Below are positions 28,263 through 36,850 of a DNA stretch of 64,000 bases, one piece after another. This DNA comes from Acetohalobium arabaticum DSM 5501 (GTDB taxonomy: Bacteria > Bacillota > Halanaerobiia > Halobacteroidales > Acetohalobiaceae): assembly GCF_000144695.1 (NCBI RefSeq), contig NC_014378.1, forward strand, positions 2,132,043-2,196,042, written 5' to 3'. Position numbers and translations under genes: made by a program. The notes under the pieces are model-generated. The model did no database searches. It saw only the letters and a program-made list of their open reading frames with translations, and was not told the DNA's origin. Every line of letters begins with the position of its first letter. Position 1 is the first letter of the stretch.

Positions 28263-28934
28263 TTAAGGCTTAAAAGGAGAAATAGCATCAGCTTTTTTGA
28301 TTAGTTTAATTAAATAGACATAAAAAGCCAGCATTAAAAAGACAACTCCCCACATAGATATTAAATTGCTGACTACTAAAAAATCATAGATTCCATGTAG
28401 TAAAACAGCCTGTCCAAGGCCTATAGTTATTAATTTAAGCTGAGACTCAGCCTCCATTTTGGCTAAGCCTAAATAATAACCGGCTATTCCAGAAAAGGAA
28501 GCATGGACTAAAGTAGTCACAAAGGCCCTCATCATTCCTACCTGATAACCAAAGACAACAGTATAGAGTAGATTTTCTATTACTGCAAAACCTAAACCTG
28601 CACTGACAGAATAAATAATGCCGTCCATTACTTCATTAAATTCATCCGAATTATAGAATCCATAGTAGACAGCACTTAATTTAAAAAATTCTTCAGGCAG
28701 TCCTACAATCACTACTGCTAAAAAAATCAGCTTCACAGGATTCGTAGTTGCAGTTAACTGATCAGCAAAAGGAAACTCAATTATTGCTACCGGAATAATG
28801 GCTAATCCTCCATAAATAAAGGCTTTAATAACTAAACGAACCGGCTCTGGTTCATACCTATCCTGCCGGTAAAAGAAATAAACCCAGATTATTCCCGGAA
28901 CTAACGAAACCAATAGAATTAAAATAGCTCTCAT
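28263..28934 (-). CDS. prsW: PrsW-family intramembrane metalloprotease
   Basis: The ATG at 28932-28934 has GGAGGTG just before it, so I start there. The 223-residue membrane protein has about seven hydrophobic segments. The family signatures are complete: EEFFK (81-85), FAVIE (116-120), H144 in VHASFSG and HGIYD (180-184), the presumed zinc-protease motifs. In Bacillus PrsW cleaves the anti-sigma factor RsiW; whether that target exists here is unknown. No anti-sigma gene is nearby. Confidence 0.88.
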   Translation of the reverse strand: MRAILILLVSLVPGIIWVYFFYRQDRYEPEPVRLVIKAFIYGGLAIIPVAIIEFPFADQLTATTNPVKLIFLAVVIVGLPEEFFKLSAVYYGFYNSDEFNEVMDGIIYSVSAGLGFAVIENLLYTVVFGYQVGMMRAFVTTLVHASFSGIAGYYLGLAKMEAESQLKLITIGLGQAVLLHGIYDFLVVSNLISMWGVVFLMLAFYVYLIKLIKKADAISPFKP

Positions 28935-29005
28935 TTCTTCACCTCCAGAAGATAATAAATAATATAAATAAAAATATAACGGCATAACTGCCGTTATAGA
29001 AAGAA

Positions 29006-29254
29006 TTAATCCATCTCTGATTGTAATTCTCGCTGCTTACTATCTCCTTTAGTAGTTCCTTCTATTTCAAAAGTAATCCAGTCTCCTGAATTTAAAGAAT
29101 AATATTCTGATCTTCTAACTCCATTAACCATAACTTGATCAACAGCTTCCGGGGACATATCCATCTTATCCTTTAGACTGCCAATAGTCATATCCTTCTG
29201 TACAATCATATCCAAAACCGATTTTCTATCATCAATTTCTAATTTTACTCTCAC
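29006..29254 (-). CDS. Small beta-grasp-like protein (ThiS/MoaD fold?), no C-terminal Gly-Gly
   Basis: The likely start is GTG 29252-29254, 8 bases after GAGGGGTG, giving 82 residues. The pattern DKMDMSPEAVDQVMVNGVRR followed by SLNSGDWITFEIEG resembles the last two strands of ThiS/MoaD sulfur carriers, where the chain normally ends in GG. Here it runs on to TTKGDSKQRELQSEMD with no GG, so conjugation chemistry would be impossible without processing. An E1-like adenylyltransferase and cysC lie upstream. Function is unknown; the fold assignment is from pattern only. Confidence 0.5.
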   Translation of the reverse strand: MRVKLEIDDRKSVLDMIVQKDMTIGSLKDKMDMSPEAVDQVMVNGVRRSEYYSLNSGDWITFEIEGTTKGDSKQRELQSEMD

Positions 29255-29391
29255 TAATAATTCACCCCTCATTAAACAGAATCCATCAGAGAATTATGGT
29301 CAAGTTTATTATATCCCGAAAACACTTTAACTATTCTCAAAATCAATTCCATAGGGGTGAATTACAATAATAATATGATACTAATATTTTG

Positions 29392-29994
29392 CTAAACTAG
29401 ATCATTAATCTCTGCTAACACTTTCTGTACTGACTCTTGAATGGATAGTTTAGTTGTATCGATTACTAGCTCCGGATTCTTAGGTTCCTCATAGGGAGAG
29501 GATATTCCGGTAAAGTTATCTATTTCTCCTTGTTTAGCCTTATCATATAATCCCTTTGGGTCTCTTTGAGCACAGGTTTCTACATCCGCCTTAACATAAA
29601 CCTCAATAAAGTTTTCCTCGCCTGCTTTCTTACAGGCAAACTTCCTCATCTCCTGGAATGGTGAAATAAAAGAAGCCAATGTTATCAATCCTGCATCCTT
29701 CATTAAAGCAGCCACTTCAGCTATTCGCCGAATATTCTCATTTCTATCTTCTTCAGAAAAGCCAAGATCAGAATTTAAACCGTGGCGTATATTATCTCCA
29801 TCTAACCTATAGACAGCCTTCCCTGTTTTGATCAATTCTCTCTCTACTTCTACAGCAATAGTAGACTTACCGGAACCTGACAATCCAGTAAACCAGACTA
29901 CTATACCTTTCTGTTCTAAATTCTTACATCTATCCTCATAAGTTATCTTTCCTTCATGCCAGACTATATTAGAATTTGAATCTGAATTCTTCAT
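29392..29994 (-). CDS. cysC: Adenylylsulfate (APS) kinase
   Basis: I choose the ATG 29992-29994, preceded by GAGGAGG. The 200-residue enzyme makes PAPS from APS and ATP. Walker A is GLSGSGKST (37-45), YRLDGDNIRHGLN binds APS and the phosphorylated Ser of the family is S111 in FISPFQEMRKFA. The E1-like gene is 38 bases upstream. No sulfate adenylyltransferase gene is here, so APS must come from elsewhere. PAPS could serve sulfation rather than assimilation. Confidence 0.94.
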   Translation of the reverse strand: MKNSDSNSNIVWHEGKITYEDRCKNLEQKGIVVWFTGLSGSGKSTIAVEVERELIKTGKAVYRLDGDNIRHGLNSDLGFSEEDRNENIRRIAEVAALMKDAGLITLASFISPFQEMRKFACKKAGEENFIEVYVKADVETCAQRDPKGLYDKAKQGEIDNFTGISSPYEEPKNPELVIDTTKLSIQESVQKVLAEINDLV

Positions 29995-30032
29995 CTGTAT
30001 CCTCCTCACTAATTATTTTCTCGACAATCTGT

Positions 30033-30776
30033 CTAAGTATTACATACCAAACAATCAGGATTCTTCTTGACTCTTATTTTTCTAATTGATAAATCCAGAC
30101 CATCATAGATTAATAGCTTCCCAATCATAGTTTCACCAATTCCCAAAATAAACTTTAAAGCTTCTGTTGCCTGCAGAGTTCCTATTGTTCCAGCTGTAAT
30201 TCCCAAAATAGCAACCCCTTCTGTTTCAGGCTTCTTAGGCTTTTCAGGAAAGATACAGCGATAACAAGGACCCTGACTGCTGTCCACCAGCATTAACTGT
30301 CCTTCATATTGCTCTACTGCTGCTTCTACTAGCGGTATTCCAGCCTCAACACAGACATCATTGACTAAATATCTAGCTGTAAAGTTATCTACAGCATCGA
30401 CAACTAGATCATATTCTTTTACTAAATCAACTCCATTATCCTCAGTCAAACGTCTATCATAAGTTACAACCTCCAGATGAGGATTCAATTCTTCTATCCT
30501 TTCTTTAGCTGAGTCAACCTTATTTCTCCCTATATCAGCTGTAGTATGTAGAATCTGGCGCTGGAGATTGCTGACCTCTACTTCATCATAATCAATAATG
30601 CCTAACCGTCCTATTCCGGCTGCAGCTAAATAATAGATTGCTGCCGAACCTAATCCGCCTGCTCCTACTACTAAAATACTGCTTTCCTTCAGACGCTGTT
30701 GGCCCTGCCTGCCGATTTCCTCCAAATTAATCTGCCTGGTATATCTTTTTAATTCCTCTTTATTTAAATCACCCAA
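30033..30776 (-). CDS. E1-like adenylyltransferase, ThiF/MoeB/HesA family
   Basis: The 247-residue ATP-dependent enzyme activates the C-terminus of ubiquitin-like sulfur carriers. It begins YTRQINLEEIGRQGQQRL, then VVGAGGLGSAAIYYLA and IIDYDEVEVSNLQRQILH (nucleotide and Mg sites), and carries two Cys pairs, CYRC and CLVC, for a structural zinc. No rhodanese domain follows. The start is TTG after GGAGG. MoeB, ThiF and HesA cannot be told apart by eye. The nearest beta-grasp protein (29006-29254) lacks the GG that such enzymes use. Confidence 0.88.
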   Translation of the reverse strand: MGDLNKEELKRYTRQINLEEIGRQGQQRLKESSILVVGAGGLGSAAIYYLAAAGIGRLGIIDYDEVEVSNLQRQILHTTADIGRNKVDSAKERIEELNPHLEVVTYDRRLTEDNGVDLVKEYDLVVDAVDNFTARYLVNDVCVEAGIPLVEAAVEQYEGQLMLVDSSQGPCYRCIFPEKPKKPETEGVAILGITAGTIGTLQATEALKFILGIGETMIGKLLIYDGLDLSIRKIRVKKNPDCLVCNT

Positions 30777-30857
30777 CCTTCTACCTCCTTAAATTATCAA
30801 CCATAATAAATCTTAAATTAATAGCTATCTTAAATACTATACTTCTTTAAAATTAAA

Positions 30858-30887
30858 AGGATCTCCTTTGCTAATAAAGGAGATCCT
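30858..30887 (-). terminator. Terminator after the metNIQ operon
   Basis: AGGATCTCCTTT (30858-30869) pairs perfectly with AAAGGAGATCCT (30876-30887). On the minus strand TTTTAATTTT follows. Confidence 0.9.
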
Positions 30888-30910
30888 GTAAACTACTTAA
30901 CACTTATTGA

Positions 30911-31738
30911 TTAAAAGGTAGGAACAATTGATCCTCCATACTCTTCATTAATAAACTTCTTAACCTTCTCAGAAGTCAAGACATCAGTTAGCTTCTGTAG
31001 TGCTTCTTTGTTTTTATCTTCAGTCCTAATTGCCAGTACATTAGCATAAGGCGATTGGCTATCTTCCATAATAATAGCATCTTCTGTTGGTACTAAATTA
31101 CCTTCTAAGGCATAATTAGTATTAATTACCGCCGCTGTAACATCAGGTAAAACTCGAGGCAGCTGGGCTGATTCTAACTCTTCAAACTGCAAATCCTTTG
31201 GATTTTCTACAATATCTACCGGAGTTGCCTTAACTCCTGCCTCTTCATTCAGTTTGATTAATCCATTTTCAGCTAATAATAACAGTGCCCGTCCTTCATT
31301 GGTCGCATCATTAGGTAAGGCAATAGTAGCTCCTTCTTCAATTTCATCCAGCGATTCGATCTTTTCTGAATAAAGACCCATCGGCTCAATATGAACCTTA
31401 GTAGTATAAGTTAAATCCAGTCCGCGCTCTTCCTTAAAGTCATTCAGATACGGTAAATGCTGAAAGAAGTTAGCATCAATACTGCCGTCAGCCAGGGCAA
31501 CATTAGGCGTTACATAATCAGTAAACTCCTTTATCTTTAATTCAATACCTTCTTCAGCTAACAGCGGCTTGATCTCAGTTAGAATTTCTGCATGGGGCAC
31601 CGGCGTTGCTCCTACAACCAATTCTGTCTTTTCTGCTTCTTGTTGGGGCTCTGCTGTTTGATTACCACCGCATCCTGCTGCTAAAGCTACTACTAATAAT
31701 AATCCAATTACAGTTAGAACTTTTCTACTCTTTAACAT
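30911..31738 (-). CDS. metQ: Methionine ABC transporter, substrate-binding lipoprotein
   Basis: The 275-residue lipoprotein has a signal peptide with lipobox LAAGC (C23) and is anchored outside the cytoplasmic membrane. It belongs to the NlpA/MetQ family: VVGATPVPHAEILTEI, YTTKVHIEPMGLYS and IALPNDATNEGRALLLL are family stretches. It binds methionine and hands it to MetI-MetN. It is the last gene of metNIQ, under the SAM-I riboswitch. Confidence 0.94.
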   Translation of the reverse strand: MLKSRKVLTVIGLLLVVALAAGCGGNQTAEPQQEAEKTELVVGATPVPHAEILTEIKPLLAEEGIELKIKEFTDYVTPNVALADGSIDANFFQHLPYLNDFKEERGLDLTYTTKVHIEPMGLYSEKIESLDEIEEGATIALPNDATNEGRALLLLAENGLIKLNEEAGVKATPVDIVENPKDLQFEELESAQLPRVLPDVTAAVINTNYALEGNLVPTEDAIIMEDSQSPYANVLAIRTEDKNKEALQKLTDVLTSEKVKKFINEEYGGSIVPTF

Positions 31739-31768
31739 AAATTCTCACTCCTCATTAATTAAATTAAT

Positions 31769-32443
31769 TTAAGCTGCTCTATTTAACCTATTCGCCAGCC
31801 AGTTACCTATTGACTGAATCACCTGGACTAAAATAACCAGAATTACCACTGTTTTTAACATAATATCACCTTGAAAACGCTGATAACCATATCTGATTGC
31901 TATATCACCTAAACCGCCGCCGCCAATTGCTCCAACAATGGCTGAAAAACCTATAAGACTGATAATAGTCAGTGTTAACCCTAATATTAAAGACGGCAGA
32001 GCCTCTGGAATTAATACCTTAATGATAATCTCCCAGGGTGTAGCTCCCATAGCTTCTGCTGCTTCAATAACGCCCGGATCAACCTCTTTTAGTGAATTCT
32101 CCACTACCCGCCCGATAAAAGGAATCGCGGCTACTGCCAGCGGTACAATAGCTGCTGTAGTACCAATAGAAGTACCTACTAACAGACGGGTAACAGGAAT
32201 AATTGCTACCATCAAGATAATAAAGGGAATAGAACGAGCAACATTAATAATTGCTCCCAGGACAAAATTAACCTTCTTATTTTCCAAGACTCTATCCGGC
32301 TCTGTTACTACTACCGCCACTCCTAGCGGAATACCAAATAAAGTAGCAATTCCCATTGAAACAAGTACCATATAGATAGTTTCATATAAGCCCTGCCATA
32401 ATAAAGCTCCATCACTAACTAACTGTTTTAACAGAATGTTCAT
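31769..32443 (-). CDS. metI: Methionine ABC transporter permease
   Basis: The start is the ATG at 32441-32443, after GAGGTG. The 224-residue permease has about five membrane segments, IPFIILMVAIIPVTRLLVG among them, and the EAAxxxG-type loop EAAEAMGATPWEII that docks with the ATPase. It overlaps the end of metN by 29 bases, implying coupled translation. Confidence 0.95.
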   Translation of the reverse strand: MNILLKQLVSDGALLWQGLYETIYMVLVSMGIATLFGIPLGVAVVVTEPDRVLENKKVNFVLGAIINVARSIPFIILMVAIIPVTRLLVGTSIGTTAAIVPLAVAAIPFIGRVVENSLKEVDPGVIEAAEAMGATPWEIIIKVLIPEALPSLILGLTLTIISLIGFSAIVGAIGGGGLGDIAIRYGYQRFQGDIMLKTVVILVILVQVIQSIGNWLANRLNRAA

Positions 32444-33464
32444 TTTCAATCACCTCAATCTGTAAATCCTGCTGTTGTAGATAATCAATAGTCTGTTTAA
32501 CTTGAAAATCATTTCCGGTTAATTCAATCAATAAAATTCCAAAGTGGACTTCCTGAATCTTATCTATATTTCCATATAGAATATTGGCATCGACACCGAA
32601 TTCTTTAATCACCTTCGAGATAATCGGCTGTCCTACTGATTCACCGATAAAGGATACTTTAATCAATCTATCAGCATCTGCTTCCAGGACACTACTGCGC
32701 TGATAGAATTCTTCCGGTATATCAGCATTAACTATATTCTCCACAAACCGTTTAGTAGTCTTATGTTCCGGATTAATAAAGATCTGCATGGTCTCTCCCT
32801 GTTCAACAATAGAGCCTGATTCCAGGACAGCTACTTTATTACAGATCTTTTTAATGACTTCCATCTCATGAGTAATTAGAACAACTGTAATTCCTAACTG
32901 CTGATTGATATCCTTTATTAAATCCAAAATAGCATCAGTTGTCTCCGGATCAAGAGAAGAAGTCGCTTCATCACATAACAGCAGCTTCGGATCATTAGCT
33001 AAAGCCCGGGCAATTCCTACCCGCTGCTGCTGTCCTCCGCTTAACTGAGCAGGGTAATTATTGGCCTTATCAGCCAAACCTACCAGTTCCAGCAGTTCAG
33101 TAACCTTCTTGTCAATTTCAGACTTATTAATATCAGCTAACTCTAGAGGAAAGGCTACATTATCTGCTACAGTTCTGCTCTGCAGCAAATTAAAATTCTG
33201 GAATATCATACCAATCTTCTTTCTAGCCTGCCTTAACTGACCGGTATTTAACTCTGTTAAATCCTCTCCATCGATAATCATTCTCCCTTCTGTCGGCTCT
33301 TCTAAGAGATTCAAACAGCGGATAAAGGTACTCTTACCTGCTCCACTAGGACCAATAATTCCAAAGATATCATCTCTATCTATCTCTAGATTGATATCTT
33401 TTAGAGCAACTACCTCTCCTTCCTCACTATCATATACTTTGGTTAACCCCTTTATCTCTATCAT
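32415..33464 (-). CDS. metN: Methionine ABC transporter ATP-binding protein
   Basis: The ATG at 33462-33464 follows AAGGGTGG. The 349-residue ATPase has Walker A GPSGAGKST, signature LSGGQQQRVGIARALA, Walker B LLLCDEATSSLDP, and a C-terminal NIL domain (residues 265-340) that senses intracellular methionine in relatives. It is first in metNIQ, directly downstream of the riboswitch terminator. Confidence 0.95.
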   Translation of the reverse strand: MIEIKGLTKVYDSEEGEVVALKDINLEIDRDDIFGIIGPSGAGKSTFIRCLNLLEEPTEGRMIIDGEDLTELNTGQLRQARKKIGMIFQNFNLLQSRTVADNVAFPLELADINKSEIDKKVTELLELVGLADKANNYPAQLSGGQQQRVGIARALANDPKLLLCDEATSSLDPETTDAILDLIKDINQQLGITVVLITHEMEVIKKICNKVAVLESGSIVEQGETMQIFINPEHKTTKRFVENIVNADIPEEFYQRSSVLEADADRLIKVSFIGESVGQPIISKVIKEFGVDANILYGNIDKIQEVHFGILLIELTGNDFQVKQTIDYLQQQDLQIEVIENEHSVKTVS

Positions 33465-33493
33465 ATTTACCACCCTTTTGATTTAGAATCAAA

Positions 33494-33520
33494 AAACCTC
33501 TTCTCAATGAGAAGAGGTTT
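33494..33520 (-). terminator. Intrinsic terminator of the met riboswitch
   Basis: AAACCTCTTCTC (33494-33505) pairs with GAGAAGAGGTTT (33509-33520) around a 3-base loop. T-rich sequence follows on the minus strand. SAM binding upstream should favour it. Confidence 0.9.
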
Positions 33521-33543
33521 AATAGTCTAAAGAATCTATCTAC

Positions 33544-33668
33544 CTCCCTCATCTTTCAGTAAAAAGAATCATCTCTTTACTGCAGGATTTGGCACCGACA
33601 TAGTATCGATTAATACTATCGGTTGCCGGGCTTCATCGGGCCAGTCCCTCCGCCTCTCTCGATAAGAG
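33544..33668 (-). promoter_or_regulatory. SAM-I riboswitch (S-box)
   Basis: The minus strand has CTCTTATCGAGAGAGGCGGA, GGGACTGGCCCGATGAAGCC, CGGCAACC, GGTGCCAAATCCTGCAG and GAAAGATGAGGGAG in order, the full S-box consensus. It precedes a terminator and metN, so high SAM turns methionine uptake off. Confidence 0.97.
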
Positions 33669-33702
33669 ATCATATTTAATTGTCTTTATCTAAACTGTTA
33701 TC

Positions 33703-33731
33703 ATGATAACATGATTTTAACAGATTGTCAA
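33703..33731 (-). promoter_or_regulatory. Promoter of the metNIQ operon
   Basis: Minus-strand -35 TTGACA (33726-33731), 17-base spacer, -10 TATCAT (33703-33708). A perfect palindrome GTTATCATGATAAC (33698-33711) covers the -10 box and could bind a regulator. Confidence 0.6.
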
Positions 33732-33739
33732 TAAGCTCT

Positions 33740-34981
33740 CTAACTTTTTTCATCTGAACCCAAGGGAAACTGGAACCTTCTAGTCGGAACTACTTCAAAG
33801 ATAACCCTATACTCCCCACCTAATTCCTCTTTGATTCTCTTTTCTAACAATTTAAAGAAGTATTCATCAGTCTCATCCGGAGTGTATAAAAATAGCTCTA
33901 CTTCCTTACCCTGCACTTGAATGCTTAACAGATCAGTCTCTAACTCATCACCAAATTTTTTGCGGTATATTTTGCGGACCTTATCCTCCGGTTTTTCTTT
34001 AATCATCCGCTGATAAGTAATCCAGGAAAGGGGTAAGCTTAAGATAATCACTGCTACTACAATCAAAATTAGACTCTTCTTTACTAATTTCTGGGCTTTA
34101 AACTTATACCAGATCTGCGGCTTAAGTCCTTTTAAGTAGAAGACACCTACAGTTGCTAAGATTAAAGCAAGATAATTTCCGCCTAAGAGCAATAAACCGC
34201 CGCCGACCATCATTGAATTGGCCAGTGAAATGCCGATACCTATAGTACACATCACCGGAATTATGGCAGCAGCAATAACTACTCCAATTAACTGGCTCTT
34301 AACACCTGAAATTAAAGAGTAAGCTCCAGCACTTCCAGCAGCCAAAGCTACAAATAAATCAGCCACTGTGGGAAACATTCTGGTCTTTAAAGCAGAATTA
34401 ATGACTACATTAGGAACTATCAACCCCATTAACAAACCTACGACTACTGCTATTGATAATACTGTTGCTTCCGAAAGAACTCCCTGCATCATTAATTTGA
34501 AATCAGCCAGCACAATTCCAATTGCAATAGCTACAATCGGTCCGAAGACAGGTGCAATAATCATCGAACCTACAATTACAGGAATATTATTAAGAATCAA
34601 CCCTAAAGAAGCAATCACTGCCGCCATAATCGCTAATAATATAAAGTTATCATCGATCAGTGAATTATTTCGGGCATAAGTTACTAGGGATTCTCGGTTG
34701 GCCTTAAATGAAGAAGCCTGTAATTTCTCTTTATTGAACGGAATCACTGTATCAGGGCTGAAGACGATTAAGCTCCGGTCATCATCGGTCTCAAAATCAA
34801 ACCGTTCTGCTAGATTATCCAAAACTATATCAGTATTTCCATATAACAGATTTATAATTAAAAGATCTCCAGTTGGAGAAGAAAGCAGCTTATAATCAGC
34901 AATATCTACCTCCAGTGCTTCCAATAACTGAGTCGCTTCTTTTCCTTCTCCGGTCTTGAAAGTTGCTAAGGCTATCTGCAT
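33740..34981 (-). CDS. DUF389 / TIGR00341 family membrane protein
   Basis: The 413-residue protein has a soluble N-terminal part (residues 1-110), about six membrane segments in the middle (residues 115-310, with IPVIVGSMIIAPVFGPIVAI), and a cytoplasmic tail. It is a member of the DUF389 family, whose role is unknown. GGGAGG stands before the ATG. It sits alone between the met operon and the TrpR-like gene. Confidence 0.8.
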   Translation of the reverse strand: MQIALATFKTGEGKEATQLLEALEVDIADYKLLSSPTGDLLIINLLYGNTDIVLDNLAERFDFETDDDRSLIVFSPDTVIPFNKEKLQASSFKANRESLVTYARNNSLIDDNFILLAIMAAVIASLGLILNNIPVIVGSMIIAPVFGPIVAIAIGIVLADFKLMMQGVLSEATVLSIAVVVGLLMGLIVPNVVINSALKTRMFPTVADLFVALAAGSAGAYSLISGVKSQLIGVVIAAAIIPVMCTIGIGISLANSMMVGGGLLLLGGNYLALILATVGVFYLKGLKPQIWYKFKAQKLVKKSLILIVVAVIILSLPLSWITYQRMIKEKPEDKVRKIYRKKFGDELETDLLSIQVQGKEVELFLYTPDETDEYFFKLLEKRIKEELGGEYRVIFEVVPTRRFQFPLGSDEKS

Positions 34982-35049
34982 AGAGAACCTCCCTACATTA
35001 AACTACTAAGCCACTTCTTAGTATGTCTAATTAGAGAGGAATTTATCAA

Positions 35050-35343
35050 TTATTCATTTTTCTCTAATCTATCCAGAATCAGTTGATAACCTCCAGCACC
35101 ATAATTTAAAAACCGCTTAACCCGGCTGATAGTAGCCGTACTAGCACCTGTTGTCTCAGTAATCTTATCATAGGTTGCTCCTTCATCTAACATCTTGGCT
35201 ACCTGTAACCGCTGTCCTAAAGCCTTAATTTCATTAATAGTACATATATCTTCAAAAAACTTATAGGCTTCTTCATTTGATTCTAAAGCTAAAACTGCTG
35301 TAAATAATTGGTCAGTAAATTCATCCTTTAGATGGGAACTCAC
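35050..35343 (-). CDS. TrpR-like regulator, YerC/YecD family
   Basis: The 97-residue protein matches the YerC/YecD type of TrpR-related DNA-binding proteins: INEIKALGQRLQVAKMLDEG and TYDKITETTGASTATISRVK, the second being the helix-turn-helix. The start is GTG behind GGAGG. No trp genes are nearby, and the ligand and targets are not known. Confidence 0.85.
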   Translation of the reverse strand: MSSHLKDEFTDQLFTAVLALESNEEAYKFFEDICTINEIKALGQRLQVAKMLDEGATYDKITETTGASTATISRVKRFLNYGAGGYQLILDRLEKNE

Positions 35344-35436
35344 AGAAACACCTCCAGATAATAGCCCTTTATTTATATTATAACTAATCTGAAGAAAAAA
35401 ATCCAGTGCTTTAAAGTATTAAAGTATGTTATTCAA

Positions 35437-35925
35437 TTACCGGGCACAGTCCTCTACTTCATCCTTAATTAGTTCTACAGCATGGGGCAAGGCTGGAATA
35501 ACAACCTCTAAACATTCCTGCACGGCTTTAGGGCTTCCGGGCAGATTCACAATTAGAGTCTCCTTAATAACTCCTGCTCTGGCCCGTGATAACATAGCAC
35601 GGTCGGTCACCTGGAGGCTTTCCATTCTCATAGCTTCAGCTATACCGGGCACCTCTCTTTCGATCAACTCCAAAGTAGCATCAGGCGTTACATCGCGGGG
35701 GGCCAATCCTGTTCCACCTGTAGTCAATAAGAGATCAACCCCATCCTCGGTTACCATCTTAAGCATCTTAGCCTTCAGAACTTCCTTTTCATCAGGGACT
35801 ACCTGATAGCTAACTACTTCACCCTCTATCTCAGCTATTACTTCCTCGATAACCTGTCCACTTTTATCCTCTCGTTCTCCTCTAGAGCCTTTATCACTGG
35901 CGGTAATGATTCCTACCTTAATCAT
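35437..35925 (-). CDS. mog: Molybdopterin adenylyltransferase (MogA/MoaB type)
   Basis: The ATG at 35923-35925, with GAGGTG before it, gives 162 residues. The enzyme adenylates molybdopterin before metal insertion. The family stretches [37 protein letters not shown] and [13 protein letters not shown] are all present. It overlaps the moaC-MOSC gene by 8 bases and is the last gene of the operon under the Moco-like riboswitch. Confidence 0.93.
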   Translation of the reverse strand: MIKVGIITASDKGSRGEREDKSGQVIEEVIAEIEGEVVSYQVVPDEKEVLKAKMLKMVTEDGVDLLLTTGGTGLAPRDVTPDATLELIEREVPGIAEAMRMESLQVTDRAMLSRARAGVIKETLIVNLPGSPKAVQECLEVVIPALPHAVELIKDEVEDCAR

Positions 35926-36847
35926 TATCCAACACCTCAATTTTATCTCCCGGCTTAACTTCACCGCCAGTAATTACTTTAGCAAAGATTCCTTCCCGCG
36001 GCATAACACAGTCCCCTGCCTGTTCATAAACTGCACATCTGTCATGACACTCTTTGCCGTGTTGAGTAATCTCTAATACTGCCTGACCACCAATCTCGAT
36101 TCGAGTACCTAGATCCAGTTCCAATAGATCAATATCCTTGGTAGTCAGATTCTCTGCAAAGTCACCAGCCGTAACATCAAGTCCCTGATTATTCATCTTA
36201 TCAATACTCTCCTGGGCCAGCAGACTAACCTGGCGGTGCCAATCACCTGCATGGGCATCTCCTGTCAATCCATGATTCTCCTTCAATACTGCTGAATCAA
36301 CATTCTCTTTCTGTTCTCCCTTACTCTCACTAACTGAAACTGCTACAATCTCTGACATTTTACCCCTCCTAAAATTTCCACTTTGGCCGCCGCTCTTCTT
36401 TAATAATCTGATCTCACCGATCTCCATTGCTTTATCCACTGCTTTACACATATCATAAATAGTTAAAGCAGCTGTAGAGACAGCCGTCAAGGCCTCCATC
36501 TCCACTCCTGTCTGCGAACTGATCTTCACCTCGGCTACAATCCGAATATAATTCTCTTCATTATTAATCTCAAAGTCCAGGTCGACTCCTGTGATATTCA
36601 ATGGATGGCACATAGGAATAATCTCGCTAGTCCGTTTAGCATTCATTATACCGGCAATCTGGGCTACTCCCATTACATCGCCTTTTTCTATCCCGTCAGA
36701 TTCAATCCGCTCAATCGTCTCTGGACTGGTATATACCCTACCTTCGGCTACTGCCTTTCTGCTGGTTACCGGCTTGTCACTAACATCCACCATCTGAGCC
36801 CGACCGGATTCATTAAAGTGAGTAAAGCTTTTCTCTTCTGTAGTCAT
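35918..36847 (-). CDS. moaC: MoaC-MOSC fusion protein
   Basis: The 309-residue protein joins two domains. Residues 1-158 are MoaC, cyclic pyranopterin monophosphate synthase: [31 protein letters not shown] and [20 protein letters not shown]. Residues 165-309 are a MOSC domain with [29 protein letters not shown] and a Cys-containing GKECHDRC stretch where sulfur or metal may bind. MoaC acts right after MoaA; MOSC domains are found in sulfur carriers and Moco sulfurases. The fusion ties an early Moco step to a probable late one. The start has GGAGG. Confidence 0.9.
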   Translation of the reverse strand: MTTEEKSFTHFNESGRAQMVDVSDKPVTSRKAVAEGRVYTSPETIERIESDGIEKGDVMGVAQIAGIMNAKRTSEIIPMCHPLNITGVDLDFEINNEENYIRIVAEVKISSQTGVEMEALTAVSTAALTIYDMCKAVDKAMEIGEIRLLKKSGGQSGNFRRGKMSEIVAVSVSESKGEQKENVDSAVLKENHGLTGDAHAGDWHRQVSLLAQESIDKMNNQGLDVTAGDFAENLTTKDIDLLELDLGTRIEIGGQAVLEITQHGKECHDRCAVYEQAGDCVMPREGIFAKVITGGEVKPGDKIEVLDND

Positions 36848-36850
36848 CTT

